The position numbers and the translations under genes are program-made. Shown one piece after another: positions 1 through 12,772 of a stretch of DNA of 64,000 bases; within the stretch, counting starts at the first letter, position 1; each line of letters begins with the position of its first letter. This DNA is from Rhopalosiphum padi (Eukaryota > Arthropoda > Insecta > Hemiptera > Aphididae): assembly GCF_020882245.1 (NCBI RefSeq), contig NC_083599.1, positions 53,594,748 through 53,658,747 on the forward strand, given 5' to 3'. Below the pieces are notes generated by a model. The model did no database searches. It was not told the origin of the DNA and saw only the letters and a program-made list of their open reading frames with translations.

Positions 1-3000
1 TAGTACACCGATATAGCAATATCGTAATTTATATGTATGAAGAATATTTTTAAAATGTGGAGCGTTCATTTTTTCGACCGTGCGGAAATACGGTGTAAGC
101 GGAGCTACGGTACGTCCGGTATATTATGACATTGGACTTGAAAACAATAATTAATCATTGCATTTAGAAAATCTAATAAACTATTATTTAATGAGGAGGT
201 TTTAAACCATACTAACTCGCCTTTCTCAAAAAAGATTCAATCATACTCTTTATTAATTTATGCATTAAAACTATTGAGGAATTAAAAAATGTCAGATTTT
301 AGATTACAATCTAGATTATATTTTCTAACAAAACTAAAAAATTATTAAAAATTAATTATTCTTCAATATACGCATAAAATCAAAAATATTCTACAATTCG
401 GATGTTCTTTTAATAAAATAATTAAAGCACATTGAAAAAAAAAGTGTTATTTTAATTTTACAAAACACATCAAACATATTTGACATTCTCCCAGTAAATG
501 TTGATAAAATATAATATTATTATATTCTTTTTGACATAGAACGACGAATAATATTGACTATAAGACTATAAAAGAAATTTTTATTACACGAACATAGATT
601 TATCTGAAGCTCTTGAGATTTGATTATAAAGTATTCACTTTAACGTCAGTCATAGTATTACTTTTATAAGCTTTTACTAGTCCTTTGAAAATTATATTTT
701 GGTTTTGTCGTAAAGATCTAGTCAAATTATATTATAATATGATTTGACGAGTTAGTATTTTCCATTACAATGATGTCGGTAGACGAATGTTATCGAGACG
801 AATTCCAATAATAATGAGAAAACTCTGTTTGGATTAACTGACAGCTTAGGATTTTCGATCTTCATTCACCACAATTATAATCTCCAGATAAATTCCCAAA
901 GCCGCTCATTTCGGGCATGAGTCAATAATTACTTTTTTTCGTCTTTCGGACTTGTCGTTTTATTTATTTATTTTTTTTAATATTCTATACGTTGCGTGTA
1001 TTATATATAAAGTAAAAGCATTTTTTAAACAATATACTAAAACACACTAACAAATTTCATGGGTATTATTGCAATTTACACGCGAAACCCTTCACAGTTA
1101 TTAGACAATTTGAAACACGACTGAAATAAAATTCCACTCTTTAATTAGAATTTTTTAACCGGAAGTGTTAATTTTCTTTAGTGGTAATCGAGAAATTTAT
1201 ATTTTTTACGATACAGGTATCGCATATATTTGGGTAATCACGAACACGATCGTATAAATTTTGGACCTACATCCAATACTATAAATCAAAAATGTAGCGT
1301 GAAAAACATTTGACCTGAAACCTTAATGACATATCATTTAAAACGATATTTATTCTGATATTAAGAATTTCGTATAGGTACCTAATAAGAAAATAGTATC
1401 GGTAAGTCATCGTTATGTGTTGCGGCTGTGTCATTCAAACGATATAATAATACTAAAATATGATAATATTATATAATCATAATAATTACTTATAATATTA
1501 ATAATAAAGCGTATTCTATACTTCTGCGCATACCGCATACGCAGTACATAATAAAGATAATAATATGTATATCCGGCGTATTAATATTATTGCATTTATT
1601 GGAACGATGACGTTTTTCGACAGATTTCTAGTAGAATTATAAAGAGTACCCATAATTATTGCAAATATTATATACATAATACGTCAGTATATATACTTTA
1701 TATAATTATAAAAGTTGCTGAAATAAAAATCAAACATCAAACGTAAAGAAAAGTTATAAATGTATCTATAATAATATTATACTCCCAACACCGTGTCAGT
1801 TTTTAAGCTACGCACTATGTAATATAATAATATTAATAACGTTACGAAATATAAAAAACCAAAACATATCAATTAGTCTATAGGCAAAAGCACACAAATC
1901 ATATTCTATATTATAATGTATATAACAACTTAGGTAATATCAGTGCAATAATATAATATATTAATTTAATCACACACGCAAAACGCGCATATACACATGG
2001 ATTGTCTGTCGGTGCCCTGGATGGCTATAATCGCCGTTTTACTGACGCAAACCCATAATATATATATTTATATATATGTGTGTGTGTATATATATATATT
2101 TGCGGTGACCTTTGTACATTATTATATTTACGTGTTATCAAAACAATAAAATATCTCTCCGGCGGCAATGATAAACGAGTCTACGAGAAAGATTTTATAT
2201 AAGAAAAAGAAGACTAGAAAAAATAAAAAAAATGCATGCGAGCCGTAGAGTAATCGTGATGTACTTATATATGGACCTATTATTAATTGGGCTATATTAT
2301 TAGTAAAACAATAATAGTTTTGCAAAATCCATTATTGTTATCATTACCGTTATTAGCATTATTATTGCAATACACACAAAAACACATAGGTACGTATTAT
2401 AATAAGGCGAAATATTAGTATAACTGAATACGTGTTACAGTACAGTACATTAGTGTTGTAGTATTTACTATTTACAGTGTTCGCGACCAGGGATAAAACG
2501 TTTTACCACTACGTCAATTATATTATACACATAATCCGATAAAGAAAATGATATGTGGAGGAAATTTGTTTCAAGCACTGGGAATCGAACACATCGCGCT
2601 AATTGCTAATATATTATTATAACAATAATAAAATAGTTCAATTTTCAAGAAACAGCTGCAAGCGATCTTTCCTGTTTTTTTTTAATTATTTTTTACGATT
2701 ACATTTTCTATAATTTAAAATGATTTATTTATTTTAAATATAATAACAATGACGACGACAAACGACTAGGAACGCTTTTTAACGCTTTCAGACGAAATCC
2801 ACCGCACGGAATATATTTTGTTCAGAAACTGCCAAAAGTTCACGTCACATTCGTACAACATATTCCCTACTTCAACCCACCTCACTATATTACGGAAACA
2901 CAGCATTTTGACAACTTCGGACTTGATCACTTGATGAATAACAATATATAACTGGTAGCAGATAATCTAACTAGGTATTTGTGGACAATCCCTACATTTT

Positions 3001-5585
3001 ATGAAATTAATAATTGTCATAAACGGATCGTAATAATAATGGCTGTGAATATTAGTAGTACCTAATTTGCGACCCAAATATAACCACGAAAAAAAGTCTA
3101 ATTCGAAAATCAGACTAGGTTTTTTTTAGGTACGTTATAACTAGGGCTCGGATGTTTATGAAATTGTATATTTTTTTCTATTTATCCAATTTAATGCCGA
3201 CCCGGATACAAATTTTATTCATGACCTACTGAATCAAATAATGCTATTTTTATTTTGCATATTTAATGTTTTTTTATATTTTAAATGCATATTTTAGTAC
3301 ATTTTTCAATTATTTGAAAATAAATTATAACTTATAACAATAAATTACGACCCGGGTGTTTAGCGTTATACCTAGAATATTCTAGTATTCCTATAGTTGC
3401 AACCTTACTAATATTAACCATTTTAAGATATGTCAAATTATACCTATAATATTACCATTAACCGTTTAATAATAACGACAGTAGAACATAATATAGGATT
3501 ATAATTTATTAATTCGATGTTATATTAATACTTATTAAGTTATATTATCGTTGACTGTTAAATAATAACCTCGATATAACAGATGCAAATCAAGAAAATA
3601 TGAAATTATAAAAAAAGTATTTGATAATAAAGTTAAATAAAATTAAAATTACTTTTTTTGACAAGTATCGAAGTACTAAAATACTTATTTAATTTTAGGC
3701 TTATTTCAAAAATCATCGTAGTTTTATCAAAATAGGTACAATAATATGTATAAATAATTAATAACAATATTAATATCAATAAAAACAATATATTGTAATA
3801 AATTATAGTGATATAAAGTAGTTAATAAAGTAGGTACGAGTACAAATATTATATTGTAATAAATCGTACTGAATCACAGCTACACATTGTCAGATAATAT
3901 TATTTTAATATATTATACTAACTATAATAATATAAATTTAACATTGATTTCGGTAGAATAAGCGATAAGCTGCACACAGTTGATTATTTCGAAAGAGTAT
4001 TGTGAAACAACACTACAAAGGCAACACAGATTTATTGTAATGAAATGTGGAAGATATATGAACAGTATGATAATTTATCAAAATATACTTAACAATTTTA
4101 AAAACTAACTATAATATAATCAAAGCCCATTGGAAATTTATAAAAATTATCGCGAAGTACATTAAGTAATTGAAAAAAAAATAATTACAAAATATGTAAG
4201 TTTTAAATTTTCAATTGGATTTTTGTATATTTATGATGTATTTATCAAATACCCAAATCATTTCTATGCATAATAGCTACATAATATAAAAATATTTTTG
4301 GTGTTAAGTTATACAAACTTACGCATATACATAAGTAATAATATACATTTTTTTATATACCTAATTTACTTATTAAAAGAACTTAAGTTTTTATATTTTT
4401 TTTAAATAATATTTTAACGATTTCAATAATGAAAAATGAAAGCATATTTAAGTGAATATTTTAATGTGGTTTTAGGCGTATAACGTATGGACTTTGATAA
4501 TATGATAATATAATAATAATGCATACAGACAGTTATGTAAATACGTGTCAATATTTGAAGACGAATACGCAAAACGAACGGTAGTATAGACTAATACGCA
4601 CTTGAAATTAGGCGCAGCTCTAACTAATAAGTTATTAGTGTTTAAAAAAACAAACCTTATTTGATTATAATAATGATGGTAAAAACATCATGGTTAAACA
4701 TTTTCAAAAAAAAAAATTAGGACAATATTAATGTTGTTATCGTCGTTGCCATTAAAAATAACATAATATAAATTTGTACACAAAAATAATAATATAACAT
4801 ATTACTTGCGACATGGTAGGGTGCAGCATTGTCGCAGGCTAAACGATATCGACGTATTGTTATATTATTTTCGTTAGTGTTGGACTAGGGCAATTGGATC
4901 AAATGTCTGCAGGCAAAGGAGGCAGCAGTTTATCATATTTATTTCGTAAAAAGTGAAAGAAAAACGTAGATAATAATAATTGTTTTTGTATTACTTTACG
5001 GGCGATAAAATGATCGCTCGCGGTCGGTCGAATGGCGAAAAAAGATATCTAATGTTAATAATAATAATATTAGTAATAGAAAAACGAAATTGTCGAATTC
5101 ATATTATTCGTTTTTTTTTTCATATAAAACGATACCTATAATACGTAAATATAAGTAGCTGTTGGTGGAATACGTTTTGTAATGGGCACGGCCGCTGTTA
5201 TGATATAATATTGCGGCGACGGTCGTCGATAGGAGTGGCGGTAGCGGCGGAGAAAATTAAAAATGACACAAGGACGCGGTCTTGTATTACCTACACAGTA
5301 TACAATACACATTGCTGACGTGCGCTGCAGACCTTCCAGGCCAGGAGGGGCAAACACAACAACGCCAGAAAGTATCGAATTAATACCGTCGTAAAATTGA
5401 TAAATTTCAACGTGTAGGTAATTGAAAATTGAAGTATCAAACGTTCTTATAAAAACGAGTTTTTTTTTTAATGAACCATATAATATTGCTGTTATCCATG
5501 AAACGATAATAATACGTTTCTCGATTAGTTAATTTGAGAAATTTTCAAATTTCTAGACAAAACGTATGTGTGCGTTATGTGCGTC
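1..5585. other. AT-rich DNA without a recognised gene
   Basis: No open frame here looks like a conserved protein on either strand. The sequence is TA/AAT-rich with small simple repeats. It lies downstream of the CaMKI first exon on that gene's strand, so it may be a large CaMKI intron, but I found no further kinase exon. A slightly GC-richer patch at about 5160-5350 has no recognisable product. Confidence 0.5.
2056..2100. repeat. TA/TG microsatellite
   Basis: Alternating TA and TG dinucleotides are read directly in the sequence. This is a simple repeat with no coding signal. Confidence 0.85.
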
Positions 5586-6690
5586 CAGAACCGGATTGAG
5601 GGGGGGGGGGGCTAAGTGGGCTATACCTCAGCCTCCCTCCCCAAAATATATTATGGGCCTGCAGCTTTTCTACAATTATAGATATACAATTTAAAAAAAG
5701 TTATCTTAACAATATTTATTTAAAGATACATTCATATTGATCATCTGAAATAATTTTCTGCAAGCTACAGAAACCTGGGTTAGATTTATTATATTTGATT
5801 GTGACCTAATTCATTCTTTTCGACAATTTATAATTCACGAAAGAAATAACGATGAAAAGTATAATAATTTTACTCAAAATTGTAAGTACAGAAATTATAG
5901 ACTATGAAGACGTTGGTAAAAGAAAACAAAGACGATGTAAAAATCAAACTATTTTAAGTGAGTAAAAAGTTTGAAGTCAATACTTTCTTTGTTAATATAG
6001 ATAATCTTTTGCTTTCTCAATTCACATTTTTAGTTAACTTTAAAACTCACAATGAACCAGACATTAATTCATTAAATAACTGTATTCACATTTACCATAA
6101 CCGCGATATCGACAATAACTTGAAAACAGAAATACCTCATTTTTATCATTAAATCAAAACAGTTTCTTCGCATATAGACAATATTAAGGTGCTATAGCAA
6201 AACTTTTTTATGAAGGAAATCTTATTGATGTTTTTCCAAATGTATATTTATTGCATTGAGATTTACCTGACAATACCGTTGAAAAATGTGAAACAGAATG
6301 TTCATTTTTAAAGTTGGCTCTAATTAAAAATCAACTAAGATCTACACAGATTGAAGATAGGTTGAAAGCATTAACAATTATATCAATTGAAAATTACAAA
6401 TGTAAATAACTCTCACTTTATGACTTTTTAGATACTTTTGTATCAAGTAAATCTAAAATATTTTAAATAATCATTTGCTTGTATTTTTGTTTTATTGCCA
6501 TGTATCTTATATATTTTAAATGCAGTTAATTAAATTGTATTTATAATAAATAAACTATGTAATGTAAGAAAATATTTTTCTTATTCAACTTATAAATATC
6601 AATTGACTTATTATAATAAAAATACTTTTTTTGTAAAATTAGAAAAAATAAATTAACCTAGGTCCACTTTATTTCATTAATCCGGCTCTG
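5586..6690 (+). mobile_element. hAT-like DNA transposon, non-autonomous, with 8-bp target duplication
   Basis: The left end reads CAGAACCGGATT and the reverse complement of the right end reads CAGAGCCGGATT, an imperfect terminal inverted repeat of hAT type. The flanks are TGTGCGTC on the left and TGTGCAAC on the right, an 8-bp duplication with two mismatches, as expected for an old hAT insertion. The element is 1105 bp and keeps part of a transposase gene on the plus strand. A G homopolymer lies just inside the left end. Confidence 0.7.
5958..6480 (+). pseudogene. hAT transposase C-terminal fragment
   Basis: Conceptual translation gives the C-terminal dimerisation region of a hAT transposase. 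A stretch near 6220-6260 reads LIDVFPNVY. Further on, at about 6300-6400, is a block like the family's 'KLALIKNQLRST' segment followed by 'ISIEN'. Stop codons and frame changes interrupt it, and it lacks the N-terminal zinc finger and the catalytic core. It sits inside the 5586-6690 element in the same orientation, so it is probably what remains of that element's own transposase. The short frame at 5958-6152 is part of the same decayed gene. Confidence 0.6.
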
Positions 6691-9543
6691 TGTGCAACCC
6701 ATTAGTGTTTACTAAAGTAAATACAATTGAAATACCTACGACAGAAAAATTGATGCTACAAAATCAGTCAACGTGACTGTGTACATTTTACAGGTAGGTA
6801 CTTCAGTGACGTTTACGATCCTACAATGCAATTTGAAAAACAACTACCACCCGCGCTTATTTATCAATAATTTATATAGATATATTATTAAAAATACATG
6901 CATCGAAATCTTGAAGCACTTTTTGTATCCTTTACCAGACGACCACGTAATGATAAAAAAAAATTAAACATAAGTCTTACAAGTTTGTTATATCACAGAC
7001 TACGGCAGCGGGATGAACGACAGCGAGCCGCCACCTCTTCGAACAAGCCCAATAACAGTAAAATAAATATTATTATTATAATTATAATTAGAAGTAGTAG
7101 TAGGTAGTAGTATTTATTGTTAAGGTTTCATAATACATTATTATCGTTGTATTCTCGAGTGTTAAATGCAATGAAATCTATTTGGACCGACAACATGTAT
7201 AACACTAATGTATACAGACTACAGACCGATCAAATAAAGAAGGTAATAACTAATAACAAAAACAACAACAATACGTTTACGAGAAAAAACACATATATAA
7301 ATAATATAATATGTAACACGGTGACGAAGTTATATTACTAATTACTATTATTATTATCGTGTTTTAAGGCCGTTTGTCGGTAGCGCACGAATTAAATGCG
7401 AAGAGAGTGAGAGACGGATGCGGTGGCACTGTGGCAGCTTATTGTACGACGCGAATGCAAAACCTGCGACCGAAACCGGGAAATCAGCTTTTGAAAATCC
7501 ATCAGGTGTCACCACCTCAACCGCTACCATATCACGACAGATGAAAATGTTTACGGGTACACATCAATCGGTTATAGCCTATAGATGTACAAGGTAGAGG
7601 TGGTTTAAACCAATGTGGTGCAGCGGCCGTTACAGTGATATTATCCATGTCCGTGTGCCAGTTTTTTATTCATTTATTTATTTCTATATACATTTTTTGC
7701 CACGCTATTGGTTTCTTTACTGCCTATACGTAGCGCAGCACAAGAGATTTGTACGTCTAGAAATGATAAAATATTACTATACGTCACTGTCGTTTCAGCC
7801 GTAGCGCGGACGTGTTTTGTCATCGACGCGTACCGCAAACGAATAATAATATGTCGTAGCAGCCGGAGAAGTAGAAGAGAAAAAAAATCATCACACATAT
7901 CGCAAATTATTTGTCTCGCGTGCTATGATTAATAATTATTCGATATTCGTGCAGTGCGTGACATTCACCAGCTCCTCCCGAAATTGGCACGACTGAAATA
8001 CATCATAACATTTAATGTAGCACATCCCCCCTAATAATATAACAATGATAACAAGTATTAAAACTTGGAAATATATGCTTAAGGATAACCAAACAATCAT
8101 AGATCAAAGACTTTTAACAAAATATAATATTTATATGTAGAAGTATTTAGCCATTTTTTTTCATTAATTATTATTAATAAATTATATTTTATTTATTTAC
8201 AATGTTACAATACAATAATTATTGTTAACTATTAATTAAAAACGATTAATCGTCTGCGGAGGCGCAGGCGCGTGTAGGAAATTTTCGAAATAGGTACTGT
8301 AATACTTAGAATAAACAAAATCAAGTAAAACCCGAAAACCCAATGCCTTTTTGAAACCGTTATAACGACGACGTTTGTCTGCGGCCCGTCTGTGTATAAG
8401 TACGAGTTTTCATTATTGCATTCTCGGGCATTACTCACGAAGACACGAACGTTGTAAAAGTTTTGGTAATAGCAGCGCAGTTATATATAATAATATGCCG
8501 TTTCTAAAGTACTATAATATACATTATACAGTGTGTCCCAAAAGTATTACATAGTCCCAAAATCAAAATGCCTCCATGACACATTAATAATATATATATT
8601 ATAATCGGAAGCGAGTTTTTCAACGCAACATGTGTAAGAAAACTCCAACTTAACGATAGCATAATTTTCCAAAAGATTTTGATTGAAAAAAAACAGCTTA
8701 TATAATTACGATATTGATTTCCATAGAGATAATCAAGGCGATATGGGAATTTTACTGTACTATATAAATATATTTAGTATAATAATCAATAAATATAAAA
8801 CTTATAATTTTATCTAATAATATGATTGCATTTATTTGAAACCGAAACGTGAATTTTCCGGTAATATCAACTTTTTTAATACTATTAAAACTTAAAATAG
8901 TTGTCGTGATGACATTATATGGGTAACGGCCACCCCGGAAATAAAATACACAATACACATACATAATTTTCTGATATTTGGATGGAGGTAGGGTTCCTAT
9001 AAATAATAAATACTGAGGTCATTTTCAGTTTTCCATGAACGGTGAAAGCAATTCTACTTATTTAATAATACAATAATATTCCATTCTGTCGATTTACCAG
9101 TGCTTGAAATTCGAAAAAATCTGCTCGAAGTGTAGGACATAGATAACACTAGGAGGAAATAGAAAATACAATAATATAAGATGGAATCTAAGGCGGCTTC
9201 CTAAAGTCTGATTCTTATCGAATTGTAGCATAGATCAATTATTGGACAAAAGTAACCGGTTGAACGACATTAATAATATTATATTATTAATATTATTGTA
9301 AACAAAACAAAAAAATAAATAAAGCACATATTAAGCGCCCTAAATGGACACGACGGAACCGACTACAATAATTCGACACTTAAGGTTTTCGTTTACGCGC
9401 ACTCCATATGAAATTGTATTATTACAAGGCGAGTGACTTACACTCAAACAGGCGGATAAGCAGGCACTATGTGCTCGTTGTATATAGGCACACGCGTGTT
9501 TTATATACATTTTATATTAAATATGTAGACGGTTTGTACTCAC
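6691..9543. other. No recognised gene; probable CaMKI first intron
   Basis: This lies immediately downstream (minus strand) of the CaMKI first coding exon and begins with its GTGAGT splice donor, so by position it is intron. Patches with more GC (about 6990-7050, 7380-7560, 7600-7900) have short open frames, but none resembles a known protein. A sequence like a mariner end (CAGTGTGTCCCAAAAG, near 8529) appears once without a matching opposite end. Confidence 0.45.
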
Positions 9544-9647
9544 GTGCCAAGCAGATCTTTGACGTCGTACTTGTCTTCGATGGACTGCGACTTTTCCGCG
9601 TCCTTCTTCGTTTTCTTAGACACGTCTTTTTTGCCGAACAGCGGCAT
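9544..9647 (-). CDS. CaMKI: Calcium/calmodulin-dependent protein kinase type 1, first coding exon (partial)
   Basis: CaMKI is a cytosolic serine/threonine kinase activated by calcium-bound calmodulin and by phosphorylation by CaMKK. Read on the minus strand, this exon starts MPLFGKKDVSKKTKKD and ends SIEDKYDVKDLLG plus two bases of the next codon. That matches the N-terminus of insect CaMKI: a short lysine-rich leader, then the start of the kinase domain just before its glycine loop. The ATG (9647-9645) is in the expected family context. The exon ends at a consensus donor (GTGAGT, from 9543), after codon position 2, so the next exon should begin by completing a threonine codon and continue with the glycine-rich loop. 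The remaining exons (catalytic loop, activation loop, autoinhibitory/calmodulin-binding helix) were not found in the window. Identification is from remembered family sequence, not a database search. Confidence 0.8.
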
Positions 9648-10160
9648 AGCGGCTATGCGTAAGTATTCTTTTTCGGCTCAAAAAAACGGAGAACGGGAGG
9701 TTGGCTGGCAAAAAGTAAACGACTAGGGGAAAAAAATTATTCTCGGTCTAGGAGCGCATGGCAAACGACCAAAGGGGTTATGGACAATTCGTCGCGCGCG
9801 GTAAACGAACAGATTCACACACGGAATATAGTATATTACTACAGGTCAGTTTTCAATAGGCGAACTTTACCTGATCGCGGTCGGTTTTCCCGACGAGCCA
9901 GCCGCGACAACAACAATAATAATAGTAAAATTATTTCGTTGTTTTTTTTTTTTTTTTTTGTAAAGACGCGAGCGCGTGAACAGCGATTATTGTCGAGAGA
10001 TGACCGTCGTCACGTCAGTGCGGTACGGCTGACGCGATACCACTGTCGAGTGTCGGGCAAACAGCCGCTGAACCGTGGAGGAGGCGGCGGCGGCGGCGGC
10101 GGCAGCGAACCGTACTGGCGCGCTGCTACTGCTGTTGGCCGAGCTTGGTGGGAACCGCGA
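9648..10160 (-). promoter_or_regulatory. Probable CaMKI 5' leader and promoter region
   Basis: This stretch directly upstream of the CaMKI ATG is clearly GC-richer than the surrounding DNA. It holds CG-rich words, a CGTCACGTCA motif resembling a CRE site near 10010, a long T tract near 9940-9960 and a GGC repeat. Open frames across it on the plus strand come from low-complexity triplets. Promoter assignment rests on position and composition, and no transcription start was identified. Confidence 0.5.
10076..10105. repeat. GGC/GGA triplet microsatellite
   Basis: A run of about nine GGC or GGA triplets is read directly in the presumed CaMKI leader region. It accounts for the poly-glycine and poly-alanine in overlapping open frames. 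Confidence 0.85.
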
Positions 10161-10199
10161 GTTGTCAGTACGTAGTATTATAATTATAATTTATAATAT

Positions 10200-12506
10200 T
10201 ATAATACCTATGTATAATATAATAATACTGTATTATTTTCATTTCGTTTCTCCGCCAAAGCACCCAATCCAACAGAAATTTCTTCGAAAATAATATTGTT
10301 TATCTCTATTTTTAAACGTTCGAGAAGTACACATTAGGTATTATATAATATTATAATTAGGTTTATACTTTATAGAGTTGGTACTTCTTCCCGAATATGA
10401 CGTTAAACGATATCCGATAGGTGCAAATAATATTATGACATTACTCATTACATATTTTAAGGTTTTAACAAGTATTATTATACCTGATTATAGAGGTACC
10501 GGTGAATATAGTAAATAGTAATACATTAAACATTGGGTAGGTACCAATTCGAAATCAAAAATCAACCGTTTTCTTGGTATATCGTATATGATGCTAATTA
10601 GCATTACTATACTCATATTATGTCTTCCAACAAATGATTATAATGATATCACGACAAATTGTATCCTATAAAAATAAAACTTATATTATCTTTAGTAAAA
10701 ATTTAAGCCGTTTCGCGTGTTTTCTTTACTAAGAATCGTATAAAGTTTAAAGGATTCCGTTTATCTGTTTTGTGTCTAATTTTGAGAAAATATTTTGAAA
10801 ATGTATATACTAGATCAATAGTATATGAAATAATTTTAAAACAGACGAAAATTGACAAAAGTAGTATTCATGAAATTGGATTATTATTTAAAAAAATGAA
10901 ATTAAGTCAAATACATCGTCATCATTACAACTATACCTGTTAATTTGGTACTTAAGTCTTAAAACAGATATGTAGATACATTGGTATATAGATATGTACA
11001 GCCTGTACAGGTACATACAGTAATTACAATGTAATATGGATAGTGATACTGGCAAGTGGCAATTAAACCTTTTACTCACTTATAGTTAAAATACTATCAA
11101 GATTTTTTTTGGTATTAAAAAGACATTTTAATGGTTTTATGATTATCATGATAGGTATCAACAGGAAGTTTAACTGTCGTTTTAAGGGGCTTGATATAGG
11201 CCATTTTATGAAAATTTACCTAGTAATTACTAATTACCAATTCAAAGTGTTGCACATTTTGCATACTTAATTATGGTTATCGTTATATTGTAGAAAATGT
11301 ATTAAAAACATGTTGATACAGTCATGCAAATTGGCTATTACTATATCTCCAATGCAATACTATACAAAAAAATACTTACTAGATATTCATCTATATTAAG
11401 AAATGTATAAGCAAAAAATCAAAAAAAAAAGCGTCAAGGAGGAAGGATACAGAAAAAGAATTTTACCTTTTATGTGAGAAAGTAAAAGTATGTGTTTTGA
11501 GTTTATAGTAGGTAATACAGTGTTGAGTATAAATGTGTAATTGACTTAATATTTTAATAGAATTTAGTAAATTTTATTGACACAGAAATAACCAAAAACG
11601 TGCAGCAAGAAAACAAACAAATAAAATTAATCCTCAATTACCTTCTGTAGAATATTATTAAATAGAGTGAGAATGTTTATGCTATTTATTGACAATTTTA
11701 TCAACCAACTTACAATTTGATTTTTAAATTATAAATCAGTTATTGAAAGTATAGCTATTGATTTATCTACGTTATTATAAAAATCGGTATTAAATATTAT
11801 GTTTTGTGTATCTTTTATGATGTGGGCTTGTATGTTTATTTAGTTCATTATTAGCAGATGCAGAAAGGTTAAAATTTGAAAATGTTATTGAGTTTTATTT
11901 GCCACCAGTTGAAAATAATAATAATTTTGTTTAAATAAAAATATGAAAAATTAAAATAGCCAGTCAAGATGATAACATCAAAAGTGGATTAGGTCTTTTG
12001 AACTATCCAAAGAATGATTTTCCAAGTATGAATTTTTAATTAAATTATTTTTCACACTACAAGTGTCAACAGCAACACCTGATAATATGTCTAAGATCAA
12101 CAATGAATGAACTATGATAAGTAATCTTTTAATTATATTGAACGTATTTAATAACCAATATATAACAATATAATTTATAACTGTATTTTTAATTTTATTA
12201 TTATGTAGACAAGGCCAAATGGACTATCAATGATGTCCATATCGGACATACATCTAGATGTTGATCAATGAATTGGCATTAAGTCCTAGGAAATTGGATT
12301 TTTTGTTATAAATGTTGTTTTATAAGATCAAAAATAAATAATTATTAACATAAAAATAGTTTTTAAATGCAATTTCTATTACAATGTAATGCTAAAACGG
12401 GGAGGGGCAGAGCATCCCACTTAGGTAAATGTGTTTTGAAAATTAGCTAGACTTTTCCATGAAAAAAATCCTAAATACGCAACTGTTTTGAGGTGTCAAT
12501 TCTTAG
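10200..12506. other. Intergenic AT-rich DNA, nothing recognised
   Basis: No conserved protein segment, RNA gene or complete transposon is visible. Short frames on both strands are of the size expected by chance in AT-rich DNA. Confidence 0.5.
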
Positions 12507-12514
12507 GTGGTAAT

Positions 12515-12772
12515 CAGAGGCGTAGCCAGGATTTTTTTATGCGGGGTGCTAAATACTTTTACCTAACTTGAGTTATTGAAAATCAAAAACAACAACAAAA
12601 TAAAAATACTGATAACATATTAAATAATTATTAACGTTGTTTGCTGTTCACGTGTTAACTATTTTAAATATTAAAATTTGTAAGATAATTTAAATATTTT
12701 AAAACAATATAAAAAATAAGGCCAATGGGGGAGGCTATAGCCCCTTTAGCCCACCACTTGGCTATGCCACTG
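12515..12772. mobile_element. hAT-type MITE (258 bp) with 8-bp target duplication
   Basis: The ends are CAGAGGCGTAGCCAGGA and, reversed on the right, CAGTGGCATAGCCAAG. The flanks are GTGGTAAT and ATGGTAAT, an 8-bp duplication with one mismatch. The inner edges are G-rich on one side and C-rich on the other, as in other short aphid hAT elements. There is no coding capacity, so this is a non-autonomous element moved in trans by a hAT transposase. Confidence 0.75.

Noticed and set aside
2555..2605. tRNA-like B-box (GTTCGATTCC on the minus strand)
   Set aside because: No complete tRNA cloverleaf or A-box could be made; at most part of a tRNA-derived SINE.
8529..8590. Mariner-like end CAGTGTGTCCCAAAAG
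   Set aside because: No inverted partner and no transposase nearby; too short to call an element.
9780..10293. Plus-strand frames of 131 and 72 codons upstream of CaMKI
   Set aside because: They consist of the GGC triplet repeat, a T tract and low-complexity sequence in the presumed CaMKI leader/promoter; no conserved segment.
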